From positions 186,001 to 250,000 of the forward strand of contig NZ_QKYV01000005.1 of the NCBI RefSeq assembly GCF_003253545.1: DNA of 64,000 bases. Direction: 5' to 3'. This document shows, in pieces, positions 8,405 to 17,120 of this stretch (position 1 is its first letter; the number at the start of each line of letters is the position of its first letter). Source of the stretch: Mesonia algae (GTDB lineage Bacteria > Bacteroidota > Bacteroidia > Flavobacteriales > Flavobacteriaceae). Below the pieces are notes generated by a model. It was given only the letters and a program-made list of their open reading frames with translations. It searched no databases and was not told the origin of the DNA. The position numbers and the translations under genes are program-made.

Positions 8405-9613
8405 TTATTTTTTTATAGTAAACGAAACCTTAGTAAATTCTCCCAACTCTGATTTTACTTTAATTTTTCCGCCAAGCTTTTTCACTAATTTTTTAACGGT
8501 AGAAAGCCCTATACCATTTCCTTTATTTCCATTACGATCTGTAATAGCGGCAGTAGAAAATAAGTTAAAAATATCTTTTTGTTTTTCTTTTGGAATTCCT
8601 ACACCGTTATCATTAACAGAAAAATGGTAGAAACCTTCTTTTTCTTTGCATTTTATCTTAATGACAATCTTTTCTTTATCGTTGTATTTTAAACTATTTC
8701 CGATAAGGTTAAGCAAAATCTGCTCTAAAGCCGCACGGTTACAGTGTAGTTCAAGATTTTTGTGTGGTAATTTTATCTCGCATTCGTGCTTAATATTAAA
8801 GAGATCTATAATTTCTTCTAGCAATTGCTTTAAATCAAAGCTTTCTTTAGATTTTTCGTGAGCTTTTACTTCACTCTCATAAAGGTTTAAGATGCTAGTA
8901 ATATATTCACTTAAGCTAAAGCTAGATTTCTTTAAGTAATTTAAATAGTTAACCCCTTCTTTGTCTAATGTAGTTTCATATTTTTTCTTTAAAATATCTA
9001 CGGTGAGAACCATATTTGCTAAAGGCATTTTAATATCGTGAGATACTGTACCTGCAAAATCTTGAAGTAGAGAGTTTTTTTCTTTTAAAGATTTTTCTGC
9101 TCTTTTTAAAAGATCAAAATTACGTCTCAGTTCTAATAACTTTACAATCTGTTTAGATAAAGCTCTCAGTGATTTTTTTTGATTATCACTAATAGTTCTC
9201 GGTTTGTGATCGATAATACAAAGCGTTCCTAAGGTCATTCCTCTGCTATCGGTTAACTTAAAACCGCAATAATAAATGACAGGTTGATCTGGAGACTGAG
9301 TAAGTGGATTGTTTTTAAAACGGTCATCTTCCAATGCGTTTTTTATCTCTAAAACATCTTCTTCGGCTTCAATAGCGTGAGTGCAAAAAGAAATATTTCT
9401 TTCGGTTTCGCACATTTCTACACCTACTTTAGATTTAAACCACTGTCTATTAATATCTATAAAAGAAATTAGAGCCACTGGCGCATCAGAGATATAAGCC
9501 GCTAACTGCGCGATATCATCATACTCCGCTTCATTTGGTGTGTCCAAAATGCGATATTCATCTAAAGCTTTTAAACGCTTTAATTCGCGTGAAGAAATTT
9601 CTTGAGTGATCAT
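8405..9613 (-). CDS. GAF-domain sensor histidine kinase
   Basis: A 402-aa cytosolic sensor kinase. Residues about 20-165 form a GAF domain of the type found in many soluble flavobacterial kinases (RILDTPNEAEYDDIAQLAA near 22). A coiled linker follows, then HisKA with the phospho-acceptor in TVSHDIKMPLANM (about 190), then HATPase_c with N box (NLIGNSLKYND), G1 (DNGVGIP) and G2 (GNGIGLSTVKKL). No membrane segment or receiver is present. No partner regulator gene is adjacent; the downstream neighbour is the BatA-like membrane protein. Confidence 0.92.
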   Translation of the reverse strand: MITQEISSRELKRLKALDEYRILDTPNEAEYDDIAQLAAYISDAPVALISFIDINRQWFKSKVGVEMCETERNISFCTHAIEAEEDVLEIKNALEDDRFKNNPLTQSPDQPVIYYCGFKLTDSRGMTLGTLCIIDHKPRTISDNQKKSLRALSKQIVKLLELRRNFDLLKRAEKSLKEKNSLLQDFAGTVSHDIKMPLANMVLTVDILKKKYETTLDKEGVNYLNYLKKSSFSLSEYITSILNLYESEVKAHEKSKESFDLKQLLEEIIDLFNIKHECEIKLPHKNLELHCNRAALEQILLNLIGNSLKYNDKEKIVIKIKCKEKEGFYHFSVNDNGVGIPKEKQKDIFNLFSTAAITDRNGNKGNGIGLSTVKKLVKKLGGKIKVKSELGEFTKVSFTIKK

Positions 9614-9685
9614 ATAAGTAGACCTTTTGCAGGCAGTTAATTTTAAGTAAAGATAAAAAAGTAAGTATGATTTGTTAAATAAAAT

Positions 9686-10450
9686 CTAAAATTTCTCAAA
9701 TACACCAAGCCCGAAGAGTGCGAAGTCATATTTTACGGGGTCTTTAGCGTCTAACTTGCGTAAATTTTGATCTAATTCTGCTAAGGCTTTAGCATCATTT
9801 TGCTTTCTTTTTAAAAGTTTCAATTTTCTGGCAACATTGCCACTATGAACATCTAATGGGCATGATAAAGCCGAAGTGGGAATTTTCTTCCAAAGACCAA
9901 AATCTACTTGGTTTTTTGAAGATCTTACCATCCATCTTAGAAACATATTAATTCGCTTAGCAGCGGAATTTTTTAATGGATCACTTACGTGTTTTTGAGT
10001 TCTAGGTAAATGTTCTAGTTCAAAAAAGATCTTTTTTAATTCATGAATTCCTAATTGGGTAGACGTCACTGTGCTATATTTCGTAAAGATTCCTTCAAGT
10101 CCTTGATAATTTGTATAGATGTTTTGAAGTGCTTTTACAAAATAAATTAAATCATCACCGTTAAATGTACGATGTACGAAACTACTAAGTGAATCGAGGT
10201 TTTTATCTTGATGATTTTTAATAAAATCTAAAGGAGAGTTATCTAACATTTGCATAAGTCTATGCGAATTTTTAAGAATACTTTTTCTGTTTCCCCACGC
10301 AATGGTTGCGGTAAGAAACCCCGCAATTTCAATATCCTCTTTTTGAGTAAACAAATGTGGAATTTGAATAGGATCTGTTGCTATAAAATCAGGGTTTTCA
10401 TATTCTTTAACCTTATGATCTAAAAATTCCTTTAATTCTTTTTTGGTCAT
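9686..10450 (-). CDS. DUF2400 / TIGR02757 family protein
   Basis: A 254-aa cytosolic protein with the markers of the family: N-terminal YENPDFIATDPIQIPH, then FLTATIAWGNRKSI and FLRWMVRSSKNQVDFG, then the Leu-Asp-Val-His segment CPLDVHSGNVAR. Function is unknown; the last part resembles a helix-hairpin-type DNA-glycosylase fold only loosely. Its ATG overlaps the stop of the polytopic membrane protein by 4 bases, so it is the third gene of a lolD-like/membrane protein/DUF2400 operon. An imperfect TTCGCT-AGCGGAA palindrome occurs at 9950-9970. Confidence 0.88.
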   Translation of the reverse strand: MTKKELKEFLDHKVKEYENPDFIATDPIQIPHLFTQKEDIEIAGFLTATIAWGNRKSILKNSHRLMQMLDNSPLDFIKNHQDKNLDSLSSFVHRTFNGDDLIYFVKALQNIYTNYQGLEGIFTKYSTVTSTQLGIHELKKIFFELEHLPRTQKHVSDPLKNSAAKRINMFLRWMVRSSKNQVDFGLWKKIPTSALSCPLDVHSGNVARKLKLLKRKQNDAKALAELDQNLRKLDAKDPVKYDFALFGLGVFEKF

Positions 10451-12147
10451 TCTGGCTTTATTTTTTTGCTGTAGAAACCATCTTTAATAGTTTTTCCCCG
10501 TCGCTGCGGAATATAATGAAAACCTTTTTTAAAATATTTGATTTGATCTTTATTTACAGTAGGTAAAGGTCCGTTTCCAGTACTCCAAAAGAAATCGTTT
10601 TCTTGCGGAGAAAAATACTCTAAATTTTCAACCGACTTAATTTCATATTCAAATGAATAACGAGAATTTTGATGAGGATATAGAACTTGTGTAAGTTGAA
10701 ATCCTGAACTTTGAGATGCATAAGGATTATTGGTGAATTTATTCAGCGAAAAGCTAAAAAAGGTTTGAATAATAAGGCTAATACTTACAATAACCAATAA
10801 ACCAGAAATTAGCTTTTTATTCTGTAAAAAATATGTGCTTAGGAGCGCAATGATTAAAAAAAGAATATTTAGAAAAAAGCGATATTGTGGGGAAGTAACA
10901 CCTAAAATCAGTAATTGAATTATACCAATAATATATAAGAAAACACTACTTTTTTTATGAGCTATTTTTTGAATGAAAAAAAGAAATAAAAGACATATAA
11001 TAATGATAAGCTTATTGAAAAAACCGTGCAATTTAGGCAAGGTTAACCAATGAGAAAATAACTGCCAAATATTTAATTTATCATATTCGGTTGGAGAAAG
11101 TTTAAAAGCAAAAGCTTTTGTATAGTGATAATAAAATTCTTGCAATTCTATTGGGAGTTGGTAGTCTAATTTTATAAATGAACTAAATAATGGAGTAGGG
11201 TAAAGAGGAACTCCTGTTACGATACTATTTTTTAAGACTATAATCGTTAATGTGAAAAACCCAAAACCAAAAAATGGAAGAATTATTTTTTTATGTTGAT
11301 TAAATTTTATGATAAAGAAGTAAAGTGGAAGGATTAATAAAAACGCATTTGTAAACTTTATAAATATGAGAAAAAAGATAAATAAAGAGATTGTAAGGAG
11401 ATGCGAGGTATTAATATTTTTGAAGTGATTAAAGACAATGTAGAAAATATACCAACTTATAATATATACAGGAATATCTGGAGAAGGAGCTGCTATAAAA
11501 CTAAAAAAAAGAACATTGGTAAGAGGAAGTGCAGCAAAAAACAAAACAACTCTTTGAGATGATCTTTTAAAATAGTCATTTAAAAGTTTTACAGCATATA
11601 GATTTCCCCACAAAAGGCAATATCCGCTAAGGTCATTAAAACTATCATATAGAAAATTAAAATTAAAAGCTGCTTGTAAAATATGCCATCCACTAGTTTG
11701 ACCTAAATACAAATGTAAATTTCCTAAGCCATTTACAAGTCCGTATTCATTAAGCCATTTTATGGTTTGGATGTAGTAGGATTCGTTATCTAAAATATAT
11801 GGAGCTGAAGCACACTTGGCTAAAATCAAAACAGTTATAAGAATTATAAAAGCTTTAAAACCAATTTTAAGATTTTTGAAAACTTTCCATAGGTGTTTAT
11901 GAAGCAGTATAAATTCTTTTTGGTAAGTGAAACCAAGAATGAGAAGTATAGAAAATAAAATGCCATGAAAAATTCCGTTTAACGGAAATAGAAAAGCAAA
12001 GCATGTAGCGAATAGTCCTATTCCAAACCATCCCAAAAATTGAATGATTAAAGCTTGAAAAGGTAATTTTAATTGTTGCTGAATAAAAAGCCCTACGAGT
12101 GTTGATGCTAAAAAAATATAGAGCCAAGAAGCAGCAATAAGAAGCAT
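10447..12147 (-). CDS. Polytopic membrane protein, LIC_10190/glycosyltransferase-39-like
   Basis: A 566-aa protein with about 11-13 hydrophobic helices covering residues 1 to about 460 and a soluble C-terminal tail (about 470-566) rich in aromatic residues. The architecture resembles GT-C-type lipid-linked glycosyltransferases and the LIC_10190 family of flavobacterial membrane proteins. I see no clear catalytic DD/DE motif in the first loop, so enzymatic activity is uncertain. The start overlaps the ABC ATPase stop by one base. The perfect palindrome TTCCGTTTAACGGAA sits inside at 11973-11987. Confidence 0.72.
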   Translation of the reverse strand: MLLIAASWLYIFLASTLVGLFIQQQLKLPFQALIIQFLGWFGIGLFATCFAFLFPLNGIFHGILFSILLILGFTYQKEFILLHKHLWKVFKNLKIGFKAFIILITVLILAKCASAPYILDNESYYIQTIKWLNEYGLVNGLGNLHLYLGQTSGWHILQAAFNFNFLYDSFNDLSGYCLLWGNLYAVKLLNDYFKRSSQRVVLFFAALPLTNVLFFSFIAAPSPDIPVYIISWYIFYIVFNHFKNINTSHLLTISLFIFFLIFIKFTNAFLLILPLYFFIIKFNQHKKIILPFFGFGFFTLTIIVLKNSIVTGVPLYPTPLFSSFIKLDYQLPIELQEFYYHYTKAFAFKLSPTEYDKLNIWQLFSHWLTLPKLHGFFNKLIIIICLLFLFFIQKIAHKKSSVFLYIIGIIQLLILGVTSPQYRFFLNILFLIIALLSTYFLQNKKLISGLLVIVSISLIIQTFFSFSLNKFTNNPYASQSSGFQLTQVLYPHQNSRYSFEYEIKSVENLEYFSPQENDFFWSTGNGPLPTVNKDQIKYFKKGFHYIPQRRGKTIKDGFYSKKIKPE

Positions 12148-12815
12148 TACTGAGGAGATTTGATGCTGCCATCAACCATTACCAATTTTCTATCGGCCAT
12201 ATTGGCTAATTCTTGATTATGGGTAACAATGACAAAAGTTTGTCCAAATTCCTCTCTCAATTTAAAGAAAAGTTGGTGAAGGTTTTCTGCAGATTCTGAG
12301 TCTAAATTCCCAGAAGGTTCATCGGCAAGGATGATTTCGGGATTATTAATAAGAGCTCTAGCTACGGCTACACGTTGCTGTTCTCCACCACTCAATTGTC
12401 CAGGTTTATGGTCTTTGCGATGAGATAAGCCTAAAAAATCTAATAACTCTAGCGCTCTTTTTTCAGCTTGCTCTTTTGAGGTTTGGTGAATAAATGCTGG
12501 AATACAAATGTTCTCTAAAGCAGTGAATTCGGGTAACAATTGATGAAACTGAAAAATAAAACCAATATGTTGGTTTCTAAATTTTGCTAATTCTTTTTTA
12601 GAGAGTTTGTTAACCTCGGTATCGTTAAGTTTGACTACACAATTATGTTTTTTACTTGGAGTATCTAGGGTTCCTAATATTTGCAAAAGTGTTGTTTTTC
12701 CTGCTCCCGAAGCTCCTACAACCGATACAATTTCTCCTTTTTCTATGGTAAGATTTACGTCATTGAGCACGTGAAGATCTTCGTAATATTTATGCAGATT
12801 TTTAACTTCAATCAT
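12147..12815 (-). CDS. ABC transporter ATP-binding protein, LolD/MacB type
   Basis: A 222-aa ATPase. Walker [10 protein letters not shown] is at 34-42, the signature LSGGEQQR at 141-148, Walker B IILADEP at 161-167, and the H-loop is TH in IVTHN. The [11 protein letters not shown] segment is characteristic of LolD/MacB-family ATPases that move lipoproteins or macrolides outward. No FtsX-like permease lies next to it; instead it is followed by an unrelated polytopic protein, so the permease must be elsewhere. It is the first gene of a three-gene operon. Confidence 0.93.
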   Translation of the reverse strand: MIEVKNLHKYYEDLHVLNDVNLTIEKGEIVSVVGASGAGKTTLLQILGTLDTPSKKHNCVVKLNDTEVNKLSKKELAKFRNQHIGFIFQFHQLLPEFTALENICIPAFIHQTSKEQAEKRALELLDFLGLSHRKDHKPGQLSGGEQQRVAVARALINNPEIILADEPSGNLDSESAENLHQLFFKLREEFGQTFVIVTHNQELANMADRKLVMVDGSIKSPQ

Positions 12816-12967
12816 TTATATAAATTTTGAGGAAAATTTTATATGCTAAAATAGGCTTTTCTTTTGAAAATAGATCTTCGTAATTTACAAATCATAAATA
12901 CACGTTAATTTAGCTCACAGGGTTTAAAAGCTTGAAAACTTGCTTTAATTTTAAATAAAAATTTAAA

Positions 12968-13495
12968 ATGGAAAAAGTCACTTTGGCGAATGGATGTTTT
13001 TGGTGTACCGAAGCAGTTTTTCAGCGGGTAAAAGGAATCTCTAATGTGAAATCTGGGTTTTCTGGAGGAAAAATTAAAAATCCGCCGTATCGAGAAGTTG
13101 TTGAAGGAAGAACAGGACATGCCGAAGCTATACAATTCAATTATGACGAAGATAAGGTAACCTATAAAGAAATACTTTATATTTTTTTTACCACTCACGA
13201 TCCTACAACCTTAAACAGACAAGGGAATGATATTGGACCTCAATATAGAAGTGCAGTTTTTTGTCATAACGAAAAACAAGAAAAGATTGCTAAAGAAGTA
13301 ATCGATGAATTAAATGATGACGTTTTTGAAAATAAAATAGTTACTGAGGTTACCGCTTATACTAATTTTTATGAAGCAGAATTTCAACATCAAAACTTTT
13401 ATAACAATTATACACAGCAACCTTATTGTCAAATAATTATAAATCCAAAACTTAAGAAATTAAGAAGTTCATTTTCTCATTTATTAGAAGAATAG
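12968..13495 (+). CDS. msrA: Peptide-methionine (S)-S-oxide reductase MsrA, cytosolic
   Basis: Reduces the S epimer of methionine sulfoxide in proteins and free Met. The catalytic motif GCFWC is at residues 9-13, with nearby GFSGG, GHAEAIQ and QYRSAVF elements typical of MsrA. Length is 175 aa. Two further Cys (in VFCHNE and PYCQII) may act as resolving or recycling residues. No signal peptide, so cytosolic. A second, lipoprotein MsrA lies 1 kb downstream (14495-15145). Confidence 0.95.
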   Translation: MEKVTLANGCFWCTEAVFQRVKGISNVKSGFSGGKIKNPPYREVVEGRTGHAEAIQFNYDEDKVTYKEILYIFFTTHDPTTLNRQGNDIGPQYRSAVFCHNEKQEKIAKEVIDELNDDVFENKIVTEVTAYTNFYEAEFQHQNFYNNYTQQPYCQIIINPKLKKLRSSFSHLLEE

Positions 13496-13535
13496 AGTTC
13501 GGCACTTTTTTTGCTATTCATATAGAAAATAAGAT

Positions 13536-13841
13536 ATGATATCAAGTAATAAATATAAGAGATTAGTAAAGGGTGTACTTTTTGACGGAATAGGAATGCT
13601 AACTATGGGTATTCCTGTTATAGGACCTTTTCTAGATATTGTGTGGGCTCCTTATGCAGCCAAAACGATGACTGAAATGTATCCTGGTAAAAAAGGAAAG
13701 GTAGCATCAATTTTATTATTTATAGAGGAAATTCTTCCTTATACAGATATTATCCCATCGTTTACCATCATGTGGGTTTATGCCTATATCTTTAATGGAG
13801 TAGATTTAAAGGATGAAATAATAGAAGTAGAAGTGGTTTGA
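13536..13841 (+). CDS. Small membrane protein of unknown function (101 aa)
   Basis: Two hydrophobic stretches (about 12-36 and 58-88) and a short acidic C-terminus. The Pro/Gly-containing first segment (IPVIGPFLDIVWAP) suggests a helical hairpin. It sits between the two msrA genes on the same strand, 40 bases after the first. I recognise no family; an oxidative-stress link is only guilt by association. Confidence 0.7.
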   Translation: MISSNKYKRLVKGVLFDGIGMLTMGIPVIGPFLDIVWAPYAAKTMTEMYPGKKGKVASILLFIEEILPYTDIIPSFTIMWVYAYIFNGVDLKDEIIEVEVV

Positions 13842-13918
13842 TTTTTTTGTATTAACATAATATTGAGAACTTAGTTTTTCTGTTTCTCGTAGATTTATAA
13901 ATACTTAATTTCTATACC

Positions 13919-14491
13919 ATGAAAAAATTTCTATTTATAGGCTTAATCATGATCACAACATTAGCGTGTCAAGAGAATAAAAAAACTTCAACATTAGAAA
14001 GTGATGCGGAGAAAGAAATTTCAACTTCGGAGTCTAAAGATGTAATACAAAGCGAAGAAGAACAACGGAAAAAAAGAGCTAATCGAGAGGAAAGTGAAGC
14101 CAATACAAAAAAGACTATAGCAAATTGGAACGGTCAGTTTATTAAAGTCGATGCAGAGAATAATGTGTGTGAATGTAACTGTATTCAGTTAAACTTTGAA
14201 AGCCCTGCTACTTTGTGTATAGATCAAAATGCAGGCATTGATATACAGGTGAAATTCAGTAAAGATAATGATGTTGTTAATATTCATTACTTAAACGGTA
14301 GCGGAAACATTAGTGATAAAAATCCTATTCCGTGGGCAGATTTCGATAAGAATAACATCATAGCTACAATTACAAGAAACGGAAGTCAACTTAACTTAGA
14401 CTGGAAAGGATTTACGATAGATCAAAAATTAGCTACCGATTATGCTATTTTAGGTAAAAAAAACCTAGAAGGTACTTATAAAAGAAAATAA
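13919..14491 (+). CDS. Putative lipoprotein of unknown function (190 aa)
   Basis: The signal peptide KKFLFIGLIMITTLAC ends in a lipobox (TLAC, Cys17). A low-complexity Glu/Lys/Ser linker (about 20-60) follows, then a folded C-terminal part (about 65-190) with two close Cys (CECNC) that could form a disulfide or bind metal. It ends 3 bases before the lipoprotein MsrA starts, so the pair is likely cotranscribed and delivered to the same membrane face. It could be a partner or substrate of that periplasmic repair enzyme, but this is inference. Confidence 0.75.
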   Translation: MKKFLFIGLIMITTLACQENKKTSTLESDAEKEISTSESKDVIQSEEEQRKKRANREESEANTKKTIANWNGQFIKVDAENNVCECNCIQLNFESPATLCIDQNAGIDIQVKFSKDNDVVNIHYLNGSGNISDKNPIPWADFDKNNIIATITRNGSQLNLDWKGFTIDQKLATDYAILGKKNLEGTYKRK

Positions 14492-14494
14492 CCT

Positions 14495-15145
14495 ATGAAA
14501 AATTTAATGATTGCTTTTGCCAGTTTATTTTTTATGAACTGTGGAAATAATAACGCTCAAGAAAAAAAGAACCAAGAACTTTCTAATGCCACTCCCGTAC
14601 AAGTAAAGGCAACTACCCAAGGGTATGAAAAAGCTTACTTCGCAAGCGGATGCTTTTGGTGTGTAGAAGCAATTTACGAAAGTGTAAATGGGGTACAAGA
14701 GTCTATATCTGGATATGCAGGCGGACATACCGAAAATCCTACTTACGAAGCCAGTAATACAGGAAAAACGGGGCATGCCGAAGCAGTAGAAATTATATAC
14801 GATCCCAAAGTGGTAAGTTTTAAAACTTTAGTAGATGTATATTTTGGTTCGCAAAATGTGACTCAAAAAAACGGACAAGGACCCGATATAGGTTCTCAAT
14901 ACCGTTCTATTATTTTTTATCAGAATAAAGAGCAAAAAAACATTATAGAAGCTAAAGTAAAGGATTTACAACAGAATTATAATAAACCTATTGCTGCCGA
15001 AATTATGCCTTTTCAAAAATTTTGGGAAGCAGAAGCTTATCACCAAGATTATAAGAAACATCACCCTAATAATTCTTATATTAGAAATGTCTCTAACCCT
15101 AGATTTCAAAAATTTAAAGCCAAATTTCCAGAGCTTTTAAAATAG
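14495..15145 (+). CDS. msrA: Lipoprotein peptide-methionine (S)-S-oxide reductase MsrA
   Basis: A 216-aa MsrA with a lipoprotein signal peptide (lipobox FFMNC, Cys16) and a polar linker to about residue 42. The catalytic motif GCFWC is at residues 52-56, with GYAGG, GHAEAVE and QYRSIIF elements intact. Apart from the lipid Cys, only the two Cys of the motif are present, so recycling may depend on the GCFWC pair or on an external thioredoxin. It should act in the periplasm or at a membrane, complementing the cytosolic copy at 12968. It follows the CECNC lipoprotein gene by 3 bases. Confidence 0.93.
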   Translation: MKNLMIAFASLFFMNCGNNNAQEKKNQELSNATPVQVKATTQGYEKAYFASGCFWCVEAIYESVNGVQESISGYAGGHTENPTYEASNTGKTGHAEAVEIIYDPKVVSFKTLVDVYFGSQNVTQKNGQGPDIGSQYRSIIFYQNKEQKNIIEAKVKDLQQNYNKPIAAEIMPFQKFWEAEAYHQDYKKHHPNNSYIRNVSNPRFQKFKAKFPELLK

Positions 15146-15147
15146 AT

Positions 15148-15504
15148 TTATTTTAGAAATTCTATAGTGAAAGGATAATAGGTCGGTTCGCCTTGACTTG
15201 CTTTAATTGCATTAATAATAGGGAATATAAAAGCAACAATACCTATAGCAATCAATACGAGCACTCCAAGTCCGAATAAAAATATAAGTGGTATACTTAA
15301 AATAGCGTAGATAAAAATACTTATTTGAAAGTTGATAATTTGTTTCCCTTGTTCATCGATTCCATGAACACGGTCTTTTTGAGTAAGCCATATAACTAAA
15401 GGCACTACAAACCCGCCAACACCCGTTATTAAATCAAGTAATTGGCTAAGATGTGTTAGCATTAATAATTGTCGGTCGTCTCTTTTTTCAGTAATAATTT
15501 CCAT
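15148..15504 (-). CDS. DUF4870 domain-containing membrane protein
   Basis: A 118-aa protein. HLSQLLDLITGVGGFVVPL at about 18-36 and the QIINFQISIF helix start are typical of DUF4870 (Tic20-like) proteins; about three hydrophobic helices are present. It converges on msrA with a two-base gap and is divergent from mnmE. Function unknown. It is paralogous to the 4787-5143 protein. Confidence 0.88.
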   Translation of the reverse strand: MEIITEKRDDRQLLMLTHLSQLLDLITGVGGFVVPLVIWLTQKDRVHGIDEQGKQIINFQISIFIYAILSIPLIFLFGLGVLVLIAIGIVAFIFPIINAIKASQGEPTYYPFTIEFLK

Positions 15505-15671
15505 AATAGTTATCTTAGTGGTCTATGTATATGACGTTTAAAAATAATTTTTGTTACATAGTTGATCTCTCTGACGTATTTATCTGATAAAAAGTAATCG
15601 TATTCAATGATCTCTTAGACATTTTAATTTGTCTGATTTTACATTTCTTATTTTAACTGCATAAGGTTTAT

Positions 15672-15679
15672 TACCTTTG
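15672..15679 (+). promoter_or_regulatory. -7 element TACCTTTG of mnmE, near-leaderless
   Basis: TACCTTTG matches TAnnTTTG and ends four bases before the mnmE ATG, so transcription is expected to start at or within a few bases of the start codon. No good TTG is seen at the usual spacing, so only the -7 box is supported. Confidence 0.5.
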
Positions 15680-15683
15680 CAGC

Positions 15684-17081
15684 ATGATTTTAGAAGATAC
15701 TATTGTAGCCTTAGCAAGTGCCCCAGGGAGTGGTGCCATTGCTCTTATTCGAGTTTCAGGACCAGATGCTATTAATTTTACAGCTCCTGTTTTTGAAGCG
15801 AAAAATAAAGTAAGTTTAAGAGAGCAGCCTTCACATACGTTGCAATTAGGGTTTATTAAAAAAGACCAACGTATCATAGATGAAAGTTTGGTTTCTGTTT
15901 TTAAAGGAACTCGCTCTTATACAGGTGAAAATACAGTAGAGATCTCTTGCCATGGGAGTCCGTTTATACAACAAGAAATTATTAATCTCTTACTTCAGCA
16001 AGGCTGTAGAGCGGCACAAGCAGGAGAGTTTACACTACGCGCTTTCCTTAACGGAAAAATGGAATTGAGCCAGGCAGAAGCGGTGGCCGATTTGATTGCG
16101 AGTGATAATGCAGCAAGCCATCAATTAGCGATGCAACAAATGCGTGGCGGTTTTGCTTCAGAAATAAAAAGCTTAAGACAGGAGTTGCTAAATTTTGCTT
16201 CTTTAATAGAGTTAGAATTAGATTTCTCTGAAGAAGATGTAGAGTTTGCCAACAGAGATCAATTTCAAGCTCTTATTTTAAAAATTCAAAAAACACTTTC
16301 TAGATTAATAGATTCTTTTGCGGTAGGGAACGTACTTAAAAATGGTATTCCTGTCGCTATTGTGGGCGAACCCAATGTGGGAAAATCGACACTTTTAAAC
16401 TCTCTGCTAAATGAAGATCGGGCTATCGTAAGTGATATTGCAGGAACGACAAGAGATACTATTGAAGATGAAATTGCTATTGGCGGAGTAGGTTTTCGAT
16501 TTATTGATACTGCCGGCATACGAGAAACACAAGATAAAATTGAAGGTTTAGGAATAAAAAAGACTTTTCAAAAAATGGAACAAGCACAGATTGTAGTGTA
16601 TTTGTTCGATGCTCAAAAAGTAAAAAATGATAATTTAAGTCTGCAACAAGTAAAAGTTGAGGTAGAAAAGATCAAAAATCAATTTCCGGGAAAACCGTTA
16701 TTAATAATTGCCAATAAAACCGATGTATTAGATCCTCAACTAAAAGCAGAATTTTCTAGCGCCTTACCCGATGTGTTATTGCTTTCTGCCAAAGAAAAAG
16801 AGGGAGTAGAGCAATTAGAAGAAAAGTTGCTACAGTTTGTAAATACGGGAGCATTAAAAAGTAACGATGCAATTGTTACCAATTCTAGACATTACGACGC
16901 TTTGCTAAAAGCTCAAAAAGAAATTAATAATGTACAAGAAGGCATGAATATAGGCTTAACAGGAGACCTATTGGCTATAGATATTAGAGAAGCATTATAT
17001 CATTTTGGTAGTATCTCTGGAGAAGTAAGTCCAGACGATTTACTCGGGAATATTTTTGCTAACTTCTGTATTGGGAAGTAA
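15684..17081 (+). CDS. mnmE: tRNA uridine-5-carboxymethylaminomethyl synthesis GTPase MnmE
   Basis: With MnmG, modifies U34 of tRNAs. The 465-aa protein has the tetrahydrofolate-binding N-terminal domain (DTIVALASAPGSGAI at 5-19), a helical domain, and an inserted G domain with G1 GEPNVGKST (228-236), G2 GTTRDT, G3 DTAG and G4 NKTD. The C-terminal FCIGK carries the conserved catalytic Cys. The start is fixed by the conserved N-terminus and by the -7 box directly upstream. Confidence 0.97.
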   Translation: MILEDTIVALASAPGSGAIALIRVSGPDAINFTAPVFEAKNKVSLREQPSHTLQLGFIKKDQRIIDESLVSVFKGTRSYTGENTVEISCHGSPFIQQEIINLLLQQGCRAAQAGEFTLRAFLNGKMELSQAEAVADLIASDNAASHQLAMQQMRGGFASEIKSLRQELLNFASLIELELDFSEEDVEFANRDQFQALILKIQKTLSRLIDSFAVGNVLKNGIPVAIVGEPNVGKSTLLNSLLNEDRAIVSDIAGTTRDTIEDEIAIGGVGFRFIDTAGIRETQDKIEGLGIKKTFQKMEQAQIVVYLFDAQKVKNDNLSLQQVKVEVEKIKNQFPGKPLLIIANKTDVLDPQLKAEFSSALPDVLLLSAKEKEGVEQLEEKLLQFVNTGALKSNDAIVTNSRHYDALLKAQKEINNVQEGMNIGLTGDLLAIDIREALYHFGSISGEVSPDDLLGNIFANFCIGK

Positions 17082-17120
17082 AGATTTTTTTCTTTAAGAA
17101 GTCTAAAAAGCTATTAATGA

